From: Macrothele yani
Taxonomy: Eukaryota > Arthropoda > Arachnida > Araneae > Macrothelidae
DNA length: 64,000 bases
Assembly: GCA_039090855.1 (NCBI GenBank)
Contig: CM077010.1
Coordinates: 45,588,905 to 45,652,904, forward strand
Reading direction: 5' to 3'
Below are positions 35,830 through 46,524 of this stretch, piece by piece; the stretch's first letter is position 1, and the number at the start of each line of letters is the position of its first letter. A model generated the notes under the pieces. The model was given only the letters and a program-made list of their open reading frames with translations, made no database searches and was not told where the DNA came from. The translations under genes were made by a program, and so were the position numbers.

Positions 35830-36640
35830 TTCCTCATGCAGACACTCCTGAATCTGATCCTCCCATGATTTCCTTGGCCTTCCTCTACCTTTCCTTCCTG
35901 TCACTTAGGATAAAAGGATTTTCTTAGTCGAGATTTCATCACTCATTCTTTCAACATGGCCAAACCTTCGAAACATATTAGTCTCCACCTTGCTGACAAC
36001 ATTTTCCTTCACATTACACAACTGCAACACGTTTTCATCCCTCACACAATCAGAACGTGTTCTGCCACAATTGCCCAATAAGTAACGCATTTCTCCAGCA
36101 CACAAACGACTCCTATGTCTCTTCTGTAGTACCCAGGTTTCACTGCCATACATCAGAGTAGAAACAATTACACTTTCATAGAGAGCCATGTGGGACTCTC
36201 TTGAGAACCCATCATTTCTGTGAAAGCCTCCCAAAGCAGCCTTGACTTTCAATGAAGAATTCACTCTCCTACTAATTTCACCATCCAATTTGTTCCATCT
36301 GGCAAATAATGCTTCCTAAATACACAAACTCATTCACATGGCCAATCACTGTGCCATTTAGACATATATTACATTCAATAGTACCAGTTCCTCTCTCAAA
36401 AACCATAACTTTGGTTTTTCCCTTATTTATATTCAGTTTGAATTTCATGCAAACTTCGTACATCCGAGACAACATACTCGGCAAATCACTTTTGTTCTGT
36501 GCCAACAGGACAGTGTCATCAGCATACAGCAATCTGCACAAAAGGATGTCACCAAGACATAAACCAGTATTAGCTATTTTGGCCTCACGCATGCACACAT
36601 CCATAAATATGCCATGGTGACATTACACAACCTTGTCTGA
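35830..36640 (-). pseudogene. Non-LTR retrotransposon reverse transcriptase, C-terminal fragment
   Basis: The minus strand reads a decayed VRQGCVMSPW near 36640, then LLYADDTVLLA (YADD catalytic pair), KTKVMVFERGT and VYLGSI. After a shift near 36285 it reads TLMYGSETWVLQKRHRSRLC, NMFRRFGHVERMSDE and GRKGRGRPRKSWEDQ. This order is characteristic of the RT thumb and C-terminal region of LINE ORF2 proteins. The endonuclease and N-terminal RT are absent, as expected for a 5'-truncated LINE copy. I cannot fix the clade. Confidence 0.85.
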
Positions 36641-36721
36641 CTCATGCACCAATAGAAAACCGTTTTGATAAAACACTATTCACTCGCACACAAGCTCTAG
36701 AACAGACTCATGCAGCTTTTA

Positions 36722-37043
36722 CATAGTCACAGTGCAATGATGCACCACTCGTCGATCATAGCAGTAGCCAACTCTTTCAGAGATCTCAGAGGAGGCAATC
36801 TACTATACTTCAAACAGAAACTGAACTGTTCTGGCCATATTTGGGGAACAACATTTGGACCATGGGATGACCTGATCACATAGAATGTACAAGTACTAGC
36901 TCGTAGTAACTCGATCATGTAGGGTAATGATGGGGTCAGCCGAATACCAAGATATGGCAGCCCAAATCATCGGAGGCTCATCCCATGTTTGACAGTTGGA
37001 ACCATACATTCCAAATTGCACGCTTTCTTAAGGGTTGAACATA
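36722..37043 (-). pseudogene. Tc1-like transposase (element beta), C-terminal piece, left of nested insertion
   Basis: The minus strand reads KKACNLECMVPTVKHG followed by remnants of the DDE domain (PWPAQ-type region decayed) and SLKELATAMIDEWCIIAL near its end. It joins in order with the piece at 38475-39060. Together they form one transposase gene interrupted by element alpha at a TA (37042-37043). Confidence 0.8.
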
Positions 37044-37067
37044 CACTGAAAGGACACATTATTACAT

Positions 37068-38366
37068 TCACCTACATAAAAGCGTGTGGTACCACCTTTT
37101 GCGCAGCAGGACAGCATCGAAACGTCGTGGTACGGACTCTGGGATGTTACGAAACAAAGACTCTGGTATCTCTGCCCAACAATCCAACAGTTCTTGGCGT
37201 AGAGTAGGCAGAGATGTAGGTGGGGATGGTTGTTCACGAACATCTCGTTCCAATATGTCCCATAAATTCGCTCTGGGTTTGATGTCCTGTGAGAGAGGGG
37301 ACCATGCGAATGCGGTAAGCTCACTCCTATGCTCCTGGAGCCAGACTGTCGCTATCCGGGACCGATGAGGTGTAGGGTTGTCTTGTTGAAAGATCGGAAC
37401 TTGGTTCAGACAGAGACACGTAATTAAGGGGTGGAGATGGTTGGCCAGGAGCTGCACGTAGCTGGAACCAGTGACCGAAGACTCAAGAGGTACTAAGGGA
37501 CGCAGAACAGACCACGTAAAAGCTGTCCAAACAGTTACCCCGCCACCACCGGAGTGTAGTACCCCAACTAGGCATGCTGGGTTCACAGCTTTGTGTGGTT
37601 TATGCCACACACGCTGCCTGCCATTGGCGCGAAACAGTGTGAAACGGGATTCGTCTGACCATATGACGCGTTTCCAATCATCCATGGCGGCCCCGGTGCT
37701 GCAGTGGTCTAAGCGATGGCTTCTGATCATTCGTCCGAAAAGGGTCCGAGTTCAAATCCTGATGAGGCATGGATGTTGTGTTTGTCTTACGGGACTAGCT
37801 CTCTCCCTTCCCTGGAACCACTGATCCTAAATTAGGGACGGGCGACTGATTATAGCCCATTGAGTTGCTCACGCTGGTCGTTAAACCACCAATCCAAAAA
37901 AATATTCACCGATACTCCAGTGTCTATAGGCCTTCGCAAACTGCAGCCGAATCATACGATGCTGTGCCATTAACCACGGCACACGATGCGGTCATCGACT
38001 GCACCATCCAAGTTATACCATGTGTCGACGGATTGTCTTTGAGCATAGGCTTGTGCATGCTCCTTCTTTAAATTGTGACGTAATTTGCTGCAAACAAGCC
38101 TTCCGATTCGTCAGTACGATGCGGGCCAATCGTCGGCGCCGTCGATCATCCAATGCACTTTTACAGCTACATTTAATCCGACTGTTAACGTAGTTCTGGT
38201 ACACACTTGCTACGTTTTGTCGCGGAATTCCTAACAGTTTCGCCGTTGCGCTGATTGGATATCCGGCCTTCCTGGCTTTCACGACTTGATCTCGATCAAG
38301 CTCACTAAGTCTCGTCCTCGACCCATGCTGGCACTTGAAGAAATATATTCGTGTACGTACCAACAC
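37068..38366 (-). pseudogene. Tc1-like transposase (element alpha), split by a SINE
   Basis: The N-terminal part (38366-38013) has SELDRDQVVKARKAGYPISA and LGIPRQNVASVYQNYV, a paired HTH domain, then RRLARIVLTNRKACLQQI. A decayed stretch MIRLQFAKAYRHWSIGE leads to the SINE. After it come DDWKRVIWSDESRFTLF (first Asp), IFQQDNPTPHRS (second Asp) and IKPRANLWDILERDV, where the usual IEHLWD Glu is replaced (RANLWD). The C terminus is at 37068. The lost Glu and the SINE make it inactive. Confidence 0.9.
37686..37902 (+). mobile_element. SINE family A, inside element alpha
   Basis: The head GCGGCCCCGGTGCTGCAGTG, a B box with one change (GAGTTCAAATCC) and the usual body ending GGTCGTTAAACCACCAATCC are present. 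No clear target duplication is visible. Confidence 0.9.
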
Positions 38367-38474
38367 ACACTATTTACAGCCCCCAACCGGTTTTCCTGCG
38401 CACCGCGATTTGCTTCTGTCCTGCTGTTTTGCGTATTTTAACCAGGGTGTACGTAATAATTTGTCCTTTCAGTG

Positions 38475-39060
38475 CACAAAAACTCGACCTACTGTTGGCA
38501 ATAGTGTAAATAAGGACGTATTGGACCAGATCACACGTTTTCAGTCATCAGCTGTCAAGGTTTCATGCTCATTGTACCACTTTTTTGCATTATTGCGTTG
38601 GTTTCTGTGATTAAGGGTTCAGCTGTTGCAGCTTTTCCGTAGATGTTGGCTCTGTGAAGTTCTCTGGGGAATGTTTTTGTAGAAACAGGGTTTTCCAGGT
38701 GGATATCGAATTCTTCTGTTGCTTTTGCTGGCTGCAGTAGTTCTGTGTTGTTGAGGGACAATCCTAGTTAGCGTTTGATGGTCCCTTTCATTCCATCTCG
38801 ATTTTCGCCCACTGTTCATCTTCGGTGGTGAAATCTTTCCATGCTTCCTATACGCAGTCATAACCGTAGAGATCGTACCTCTTGAAAAACCATGCAATTT
38901 GGCAGTATGGTTAGAGACGCTCCTGTTAAACGGCCTTCCACTATTTGCCTCTCTGGAAGTCTGACAGGTCACCTGGAACCTGTTAGACTTCACAGTCTGC
39001 CAAGGCTGTTTTCTTGCTTCAGTTTGCAAAGACTGTTCGTAAGAACAGTCTTGGCAGACT
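38475..39060 (-). pseudogene. Tc1-like transposase (element beta), N-terminal piece, right of nested insertion
   Basis: The minus strand reads NHTAKLHGFSRGTISTVMTA, YRKHGKISPPKMNSGRKSRW and ERDHQTLTRIVPQQHRTTAA (HTH and linker). It then reads KPLITETNAIM, and KRVIWSNTSLFTLL, where the first catalytic Asp-Glu-Ser reads Asn-Thr-Ser. It breaks at GRVFV, exactly where element alpha begins. The continuation is at 37043. Confidence 0.82.
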
Positions 39061-39461
39061 ACTAAGACTCTTTCGTACGAATCGCTGCTGAACACAAGTT
39101 GTTTTACACTGGCATACTACCTAGAGAATATATTGGGTTGACCAAAAATGTAATTAAATGAAAGGCGAATTTTGAATGGGAAACAATAACTTTAGACAAC
39201 AACATGCTGCCCAGTTTGTTCGATGACCTTTTGCCATCTCGCGGGCAAGTTCATGATTCCGCGCTCTAAACGTTTTTGTTTTTTTCGGCCAAAAACAGTT
39301 CCAAAAACTATTTGATAGCCTCATCAGCAGTGAAGATTTTACCATTCAAGGCGTTTTGCAACGAACGAAACAAATGGTAGTCTGATGGTGCCATGTCTGG
39401 TGTGACGTGCCTGCCCAACAGGACGCACACGACATAAAGGCAGATAGCAGCAACAACGAAC

Positions 39462-39533
39462 GTCCGCGTAGCTCAATTGGTAGAGTGACTTATTACGGAA
39501 TGAGGGGACCCGGGGTCGAGCCCCGGCGTGGAC
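39462..39533 (+). other. tRNA-like sequence (probably SINE head), copy 1
   Basis: It can fold as a cloverleaf: acceptor GTCCGCG with CGTGGAC, D arm TAGCTCAATTGGTAGAG and T arm with GGGGTCGAGCCCC. The anticodon loop appears to be six bases instead of seven, so a functional tRNA gene is unlikely. It is followed by a conserved tail shared with copy 2. Confidence 0.65.
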
Positions 39534-39883
39534 AAAATTGACGGAGAAATTTACTTCGTTATAATGGCGCGCGAACTTTCCGGATGACCCGGCCGTTCAA
39601 GATCTCGCAATGGTGTGATGTTCTTTCCACACCGCGAGATAGGAAAAATAAAGAGAATCCCTTCTCCAGCGCTTCGAAAAATAAAAATGTGTGATGTTGC
39701 ATTCCACACACCAGATTGACTGGGAGTTCTCAAGTGTTCGTTCTTCAGCGGATGGCTGCCTACGACGATTCATGGTCACGGCTAACCCGTGGGCCATGCC
39801 CCCGGCCCGTCTTCGAGGGGGATGTAACGTGCCTACCCAGCAGGACGCACACGACATAAAGGCAGATGGCAGCAACAACGAAC

Positions 39884-39954
39884 GTCCGCGTAGCTCAATT
39901 GGTATAGTGACTTATTCCGGAATGAGGGGACCGGGTTCGAACCCCGGCGTGGAC
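39884..39954 (+). other. tRNA-like sequence (probably SINE head), copy 2
   Basis: Nearly the same as copy 1, with a better B box (GGGTTCGAACCCC) and the loop TTCCGGAA. It has the same short anticodon loop and the same tail. Confidence 0.65.
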
Positions 39955-41089
39955 AGAAATGACGGAGAAATTTACTTCGTAATACTGGCGAATATTATAG
40001 GTGCGGTAACACATCCCATCCAAGCTGCAACAATTTTCGACAAGTGACTAAACTTGTATATGGTCTTGCGTTATCATGGTGAAATACAACACCTTTGCGA
40101 TTCACAAATTCTGGACGCTTCTGTTTGACTGCATCACTAAATTTATCCAGCTGACGACAGTACAAGTCCGAATTAATGGTTTGGTTCCTTGGAAGCAATT
40201 CAAAATACACAATACCTTTGAAATCCAACCAGACTGACAGCATAACCTTCCTTTCGTGCATATCTGCTTTTAAAGTGCTTTGAGAAGGTTCATCACGCTT
40301 GCTACACGATCTTTTTCGTTCGACGTTGTTTTAGACGATTAATTTGTCATCGCAAGTTATACGTTTCAAAAATGGATCATTTTCTTCAAGTTTCAAGAAC
40401 GAATCGTAGATGTCAACGCGCTTAGTGAGATGAATTTCTTTGAACTCATGTGTTACCCACATATAGAGCTTACTAACGTATCCCAGTTGCTTTAAATGGT
40501 TTTAAACGCTCGATTTTGATATGTTCAGATTCTTAACAATCTCTCGTGTCGTTAAACGCCGATTGGATTCGATCAATGCCTTTATTTTTTCCTGAGAGTG
40601 ATGCATCTTTCACATCAAAATCTCCAGAAAGAAATTTTGTAAACCAATTCTGACACTGCAGTAGTTTTAAGGCATCTACACCATACACATCACATAACTT
40701 TTTATGAGCTTGCACAGCGTTTTTTCCTTTTCGGAAGTAATACAGCAAAACATGATGAAAATGTTCCTTTTGACTTAAATTTTGAAATCGACGCCAAACC
40801 AACACTTGTTAACGAAATCGTGTAATTTCTGTTCCTCAAGCAAGCTTGAAAGGTCAGCTGTCACGTTACATAATGCACTTTAGGTTTCAAATGACGTTAG
40901 TTACATTTCAAGACATGTTTCGCCCGCTATGTGTTAAAAACGCAATGACGTTTTGGCCAACACAATATATCTATATACAAAGAGAAGATAAAGGATTATC
41001 ACAAACTTTTTTTTCAGTGTAGCTTACACAAGTAACATCTATAATCATGGTGCTCGTACTTTAAAGTTTCGAATGTGAAAGCGTAAATA

Positions 41090-41230
41090 AAATCGCCCAC
41101 TCAGTGGCACTGGTTTCTATCCGTTCATTCGAGATGGGCTTGGTTTCGAAAACTGATGAAGCATGGATGTTGTGTTCGTTTTACCTCAATGGCTATCTCC
41201 CTACCCTGGAAGCAGTGGTGCTGTCTTCTA
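41090..41230 (+). mobile_element. Old SINE (family A), 3'-truncated and diverged
   Basis: CACTCAGTGGCACTGG, CATTCGAGATGGGCTTGG and GCATGGATGTTGTGTTCG follow the family A order with many changes. The body stops after CCCTGGAAGCAGTGG. Confidence 0.7.
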
Positions 41231-41363
41231 TGTATCATGTTTAATCTTCATATATTTCAATTTGATAAAAAAAACTGTACAACATTATTAAAAGCAGAAT
41301 CACACTGTGCATAGTCTCATCTTCGTAAAATTCTGCGAACTATCTCACAATCTCATAGAAATA

Positions 41364-42450
41364 TGAGGGACGTCCTAAAAGTTCTTGGCCCAACTGTAAA
41401 TAAATGAGCATGCGAAAATAAGGTTGGCCTAAATTTCTACATAGTTCATTTGATGGTCCACACAATTGTTTCCAGAGCAACTCCAAGTCTCTTATGCCCT
41501 TTAAATAAAATGACTTCTCAAGGCTGACGAAATGCGCTTCCATAGCATCAATATATTCATCAGTCCCACACTGCACAGAACAGTTAGTAAACTGAGGGTG
41601 CAAAATCGGGTATCAGGTGCATATGAAGGATGTGATAGCAGTTCAAATTCACCAGTTGACAGCCATGGTAACTGTAGATTCGTGGCGTGGAGCTTTATTC
41701 TGGTGAAACAACACCAGTCTGGCCAGGATTCCTAGACGTTAATCCTTTAAACGTTGTTGAAGTTCCCTTTATAACTTAGAATAATATGTTGTGTAGTTGG
41801 TGTTGCTCTTCATAATGTAGTCCACTATCACCACTACCTCCGAATCCCAGAAATATTTTGATATCACCTTCTCAGCAGAAGTGACAGACTTCTTATTTGG
41901 AGTGGATGGGCTGTTTCGAAACTGGAATATAGTTGTATGCCCATTTTCCATTCACTGTTACAAACCGTTGCAGAAGTTCTCTTGGACTGGTTTCCAAGAG
42001 TGCAAGACTATTACTCGACATATTCCATCTGATCAGCTTTTGCTCAGGTGCAGAGAGTTTTGGAACTCATTACGCAGAAACTTTTGCCATTGTCGGATGT
42101 TCAATCATAATTGGATCAGTTGGTTTTTTTTAACATGCGTACTGTTTCGTACAGCTTTCCACATTTTTTGAGTAATGGCCGGAGAGGGACTGCGTGAGCG
42201 GGTATCACACTCGTTCTCCCACGCTGGGATTCCGTAGGCCATTTATTTGCAGTATTCTAGAAAGAGAAATCATTCCAAATGCTGCCACTATATCTTCATG
42301 GAAGTCTTTTGGTTCCAACTCTTTATTTCATGCAGATACTTTATCACAGTTTTGAACTCTTCTTTCTCCATTTTCCACTGTTCACCAAGTTATATTCAGG
42401 ACCAGCAGTAAAATAATGGAGAGAATTATGTCGATGAAAGTTGGTTTCTT
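41364..42450 (-). pseudogene. mariner element 2, degenerate transposase
   Basis: The left end TGAGGGACGTCCTAAAAG follows TA at 41362-41363. The minus strand reads MEKEEFKTVIKYLHEIKSW near 42385, then RELLQRFVTVNGKWAYNY (first Asp region, changed to NGKW), a VLFHQ-like block (second Asp region decayed), ELLSHPSYAPD and KSFYLKGIRDLELLWKQ. The central HTH to DDE link is deleted or replaced. Many stops and shifts make it a relic. The right inverted repeat was not found. Confidence 0.8.
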
Positions 42451-42655
42451 TCTGTGTTAAACTTGTACTATGTCACCCCCCAGAAAAATCTATAACCTAG
42501 GGCTATTTCTACATGGTCAGAGCGGGAACTTTTGGTGCACTCTAAGTATAATTTATGTATGATTTATTGCTGCTCCTTTGTGTTTATTGCGTTCTGCCAT
42601 TCACTGAATCGAGAATTTCTGTTTGTACAATAAGCACGAGGCGTAGAGAGGCAGA

Positions 42656-42730
42656 TGACGTCACACCTAGTAACACTACGACGGATTCAATCCAATGACG
42701 TCAGCACGTGTTAACAACAAGATGACGTCA
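42656..42730. promoter_or_regulatory. Cluster of three TGACGTCA palindromes and one CACGTG
   Basis: TGACGTCA, the consensus CRE for CREB/ATF bZIP proteins, occurs at 42656, 42696 and 42723. CACGTG, an E-box, lies at 42705. Three perfect octamers in 75 bp are far above chance. Whether they act on any gene, or belong to a transposon promoter, is unknown. Confidence 0.5.
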
Positions 42731-42899
42731 GTCGCCTTGAGGGTACGCAGTGAGTTAGTTGTGGTCCAGTCCCCGACGTAAAAGCAAGATGTTTTGTAAT
42801 GTATCAACATTTATTTAATCATTTTTCTATTCTATTGTAAATAAATCAATTTTAATTTAAAAATGATGAGACTTGGGTATCAAGAAGAGTCTACATCTA

Positions 42900-44064
42900 C
42901 ACTGAATAGCGATTGAATTAGAGACAGCTGGTGTTATGCAAATGTGGCGCTGTGGGCGGCCCTGTAAACCGAAACAACATGACGTATGCAGCGCTCCGAC
43001 AATATAAGGAGTGATGCGACGGGAATCAGTACGAGTCGGACGCAGTATGGGTAAGACGAAGGATCTAAGCGCATTTGATCGTGGGCAAATTGTCGGACCC
43101 GACGAGTGGGTCACTCCCTTTCAGAAGTCGTGCAGGCACTGGGATTTTCACAAGCCACTGCGTAACGGGTGCACCATGAGTACATCGAATCCGGTAAAAC
43201 CATCCCAGCAAGGGCCAACTGCCGTGGACAACAAGTGGCCGAGCGGGGTCATCGTCGGCTAGCTCGCATTGTAACAGCGGATAGACGGGCCACAATGCAA
43301 GAAATCACTCGGCAATTTAACGCTGGTGCACAAAAAACGTGTAAGCAGCCACACCATCTAGAACCATCTCCTCGCTATGGGGTACAGAAACCATCGTCCC
43401 ACGAGGGTACCGCTGCTGACCGCACATCACAGGGCGCAAAGATTAACATGGGCACGGGAACATCTCCACTGGACCCTAGACATGTGGAAAAATGTTGCCT
43501 GGACTGATGAGTCGAGATTCACGTTGGTACATGCGGATGGCAGGATACGAGTACGGCGCAAACCACATGAAGCGATAGATCCTTCTTGCCAGCAGGGTAC
43601 CTTTCAAGCTGGTGGGGGTGGCATTCTCGTCTAGGGACTGTTTACGTGGACTGAAATGGGACCCCTGGTACGTGTGACATCATCCCTCACAGGTCAACGT
43701 TACCGGGATATTCTAGACGACCATTTGCTCCCGTTTGTGCGTCTTCAACATCCCACTGGAGACCTAATCTTGCAACAAGACAATGCACCGTGCAATCGCT
43801 CCCGATAGTATCCGAATTAATGGTTGGATTAACTGACCTCATTCCCATTGAGCACATCTGTGATGCCGTCCAGAGAGATGACTCCCCTCCATGAAATCTT
43901 CGTGAACTGTGGGAGCTTGTTCAGGGGTCGTGGATCCGTATGGCTTTCCAGCGCTTCCGGTGTCTTGTCGAGTCCATGCCGAGACGAATCGCCACCGTCA
44001 TCAGGGCGAAAGGTGGTGCTACACGTTATTAGACAAGTATCTCTAATTCAATTGCTCTTCAATG
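42900..44064 (+). mobile_element. Tc1-like transposon, complete ends (family 4)
   Basis: The ends CACTGAATAGCGATTGAATT and, complemented, CATTGAAGAGCAATTGAATT follow and precede TA (42898-42899 and 44065-44066). The length of 1,165 bp is normal. Confidence 0.9.
43047..44032 (+). pseudogene. Tc1-like transposase (family 4), frameshifted
   Basis: Starts MGKTKDLSAFDRGQIV. The HTH is disrupted near 43095, then SGKTIPARANCRGQQ and RRLARIVTADRRATMQEITR follow. The catalytic region has VAWTDESRFTLVHADG (first Asp) and LILQQDNAPCNRSR (second Asp). It then breaks before FPLSTSVMPS, a decayed Glu (PIEHIWD) region that reads IPIEHIC in another frame. It ends GGATRY at 44032. A TAG at about 43633 and at least four shifts make it inactive. 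Confidence 0.88.
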
Positions 44065-44286
44065 TATATACTTCATCTGGGTGTAGTCGAACAACCTGTT
44101 CTTCAACGCACGAATTCTGAGCTGTCTTACAATCTCATCTGAGACCTGCTTACTCAACCAGAAAACTCTTTACCCAAACAACTTAAGTTTAGATCTATAA
44201 ACTGCGACGGGAAAAACTTTGACCCTACAATCTTTATAAAGTGCTTAAAATCAACTGCACAAGAACGTAAGCGATGGGATAAAATA

Positions 44287-44431
44287 AAAGGGGCACAGTA
44301 GCAACTGTACCCCAACCTACAACGTAGAACTACATCAACTGTCACTATTTCATGGCACTATCTTACTAGTTCCACGTACTTAAAGTATCCAGCGAAGCCT
44401 ACTTTGTAGATTGCGGCACAGTTGTATCCCT
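44287..44431. mobile_element. Small foldback/MITE-like element (type m1), copy 2
   Basis: AAAGGGGCACAGTAGCAACT at the left and the complement of GCGGCACAGTTGTATCCCTA at the right match the ends of the element at 14961-15128, in the opposite orientation of the core. Confidence 0.6.
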
Positions 44432-44449
44432 ATGAATTTTTTCTAAAAA

Positions 44450-44815
44450 TTACATAGTAAATAATCCACTTTATTTCGATTTATCACATACGTCCGTTAG
44501 CTCTGACCATCAGCTACGGAATGAGGGGGGAGGTCATCACTATAATTATTTATTCACTAGTTTTCAACCTTAAAACGGCGTGCGGCAAAACAAAATCACG
44601 CGGACTTTAGCTTAACATTCTAACGCTACTGTATCGAAGCGTTAAGGGGTTGAGGTTTGAAACTTGTTTTGTTATAAATGGGACTTTATGAACTATCTAT
44701 AGATGTAATATTTGTTACTCCACGATTATTAATTTTGAATATATATGCGTTCTAAAGTGTGACATACTTTCGTTGCATCCGGGCTCCCGATGTTGGCGAG
44801 GGGAAAGACGTAGTT
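44450..44815 (-). repeat. Dispersed repeat R1, copy 2
   Basis: Inverted match to 12660-13020 over its full length. GAAAGACGTAG at the right end corresponds to CTACGTCTTTC at the start of copy 1. Confidence 0.7.
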
Positions 44816-44824
44816 CTATATCAA

Positions 44825-45407
44825 CAAGTTAGTAAAATCACGCAATGCATTTATTATGATACGCTTTCCAACATACCAGAAATCATTACTAAAGTTATTA
44901 TTCAAGTTATGAGGGTAATGGTTGTAAAATAAATCTCGCTCCTATGACCTGACCTTTGACCCCATCTCGATGATATTCAAAGAACCGGTAAAGTATACTT
45001 CCGTAACAACATGATAAAGTTTTGTCTCAATCGAAGCACTTTACCTAATTTATAACGCATAAGGGTGGTGAAATGGATACCGCTCCTGTGTCCTGACCTT
45101 TGACCCCATTTTGCCCATTTTTAATAGGATTCGTCCCCAGGTGGTTCCTTACCACATACTAAACTTTCATCAAAATCGAACCATATTTACGCAAGTTATC
45201 ACGCATAAATCAATGGAATGCATCCGGCTCCTATGTCCATACCTTTGAACCCATTTCGTCCATTTTCAATAGGGTTCGTCCCCATGTGGTCCTCTACCAC
45301 ATACTAAAATTTCATAGAAATCGAACCATTTTTACGCGAGTTATCGTGCGGACAGACGGACAAAGCTGGAGCAAATACGCTTCTTCAACCTACGGTTGGA
45401 AAGCGTA
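44825..45407 (-). mobile_element. Tandem-repeat element with inverted termini (TRE, copy 2, short)
   Basis: Begins with the shared flank GTTAGTAAAATCACGCAATG, has TACGCTTTCCAAC at 44860 and ends GGTTGGAAAGCGTA at 45407. It contains about three internal units instead of about nine, so unit number varies between copies. Confidence 0.75.
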
Positions 45408-45789
45408 AAAATGTGCTTGGTTCTAACAACCATTGATGATGAATTCTGAGCTACTCACAATCTTTAGAGAGGCCGTCCATGTTAGCAGTTTAACATATTT
45501 AACAGTTTTAGATTTCCGCTAAAGTCTATTTTTTTAACGAAAGCACAATACTTCGAGCAGTCTAGAAATCCTACTGAGAACTGTCATCTATGCACAAGAT
45601 ATGTTTTTCTACTTGTTGCTATTTTTAGAAATGCAATTCTGTTGAAGAAAAGCTTTACGGCAGCATTCGGAAAAACTCTGTATCGTAGAAATTCGAATAC
45701 GAGGAAATCAGCACCGTCATAAATAGCTCTATCGCGTCTCAAAACAGTTTTCAAATAAGGCTTACACATGTGAATGCACGCATACCGGC

Positions 45790-46455
45790 CACTGAATTAG
45801 AAACTTTTATTCAGTAACGGGTTGGACATTGTTTAACCCCAATTACAGCACGTATGCGGTTTGGCACAGATTCCACAACGTGCTGGTTAGCAACTACGTC
45901 TACATCCTCCAAAGTGTTCACCAAACAGTCTGTTAACTGGCTCACATTTGACGGAAGAAAACTTTGCCTCCGGATATCCTTTTTTAACGTGTCCCGTACA
46001 TTCTCAATGGATTTCAGATTCGGGATTGGTGGTGGCCAATAAAGATATTGAAAGTCGCTTTCACACTCGCTTAATCCCCGTTGAAAACATTTTGCGCAAG
46101 GGACAGTAGCATTGTCGCCCATGAAACAGCCGTCACCTGCTGGGTGAAAAGTCAACATTCCCGGATGGACTTTATCGGGAACAGTATCGAAATAATCCTT
46201 GCAGGACACCCGATCTTCTAGCAACATCAGGAGACAGGTTCCGCACCAACAGACCGTTCGCCACATCATAACACCATCTCCAGAACCTTCAGTTATGTTT
46301 ACACGACAGACTGGTTCCATCGCTTCATGGTACTCCTGCCAAACACTCTGCCTACCTTTGGTAAAGAACAAGTTTTACCGCAACTTGTCGGACCACATGA
46401 ATTTTTCCAGTCTTGTAGTTTCCAGCTCTGGCAGGAGTCCCTGTAGTATTTCGAC
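45790..46455 (-). pseudogene. Tc1-like transposase, DDE domain (family 5)
   Basis: The minus strand reads LEKFMWSDKLR, NLFFTKGRQSVWQEYHEAME, SGDGVMMWRTVCWCG, GCFMGDNATVPCAKCFQRGL (second Asp) and PPPIPNLKSIENVRDTLKK (Glu motif as IEN). It ends VKQCPTRY at 45811, with one stop near 46370. The N-terminal half is missing. A SINE tail fragment abuts the break at 46469. Confidence 0.82.
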
Positions 46456-46468
46456 ATTGTTCCCCTTT

Positions 46469-46510
46469 TACTTATAGCCCATTGAGTTGCTCACGGTGGT
46501 CGTTACACCT
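46469..46510 (+). mobile_element. SINE family A, tail fragment
   Basis: Only CTTATAGCCCATTGAGTTGC and the following CTCACGGTGGTCGTTA remain. It is a 40-bp remnant at the junction of two Tc1 relics. Confidence 0.75.
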
Positions 46511-46524
46511 CATTGGTCTCGCTC

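Larger units (their letters stand above)
37044..38474 (-). mobile_element. Tc1-like transposon (element alpha), nested in element beta
   Basis: The ends CACTGAAAGGACACATTATT (left) and, complemented, CACTGAAAGGACAAATTATT (right) delimit the element. TA precedes the left end, while CA follows the right end, probably a mutated TA. Its transposase is on the minus strand. It carries a SINE of about 217 bp. Confidence 0.9.
39402..39987. repeat. Head-to-tail tRNA-like insertion within the mariner
   Basis: Two blocks about 420 bp apart share CAGGACGCACACGACATAAA, a tRNA-like head and GACGGAGAAATTTACTTCGT. Between them lies a unique part with GGGCCATGCCCCCGGCCCG. The arrangement is about 1.4 units of a tRNA-derived element in direct orientation. 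Confidence 0.8.
39180..40805 (-). pseudogene. mariner transposase, interrupted and frameshifted
   Basis: The minus strand starts near 40805. HHVLLYYFRKGKNAVQAHKK and CQNWFTKFLSGDFDVKDA form the HTH domain. The middle has HERKVMLSVWLDFKGIVYFE and VVFHHDNARPYTS (second Asp of the DD34D triad). After LQLGWDVLPHL the gene is broken by the insertion and resumes at PDMAPSDYHLFRSLQNALNG (third Asp) toward 39180. Several shifts occur between 40260 and 40540. Inactive. Confidence 0.9.
39133..40965 (-). mobile_element. mariner transposon with an internal tRNA-like insertion
   Basis: The ends TTGGGTTGACCAAAAATG (left) and, complemented, TTGTGTTGGCCAAAACGTCA (right) are flanked by TA (39131-39132 and 40966-40967). 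Without the 586-bp insertion at 39402-39987 the element would be about 1.25 kb, normal for mariner. Confidence 0.92.

Noticed and set aside
39462..39954. Two functional tRNA genes
   Set aside because: Anticodon loops appear one base short, the copies share a long tail and lie in a direct repeat inside a mariner, so SINE heads are more likely.
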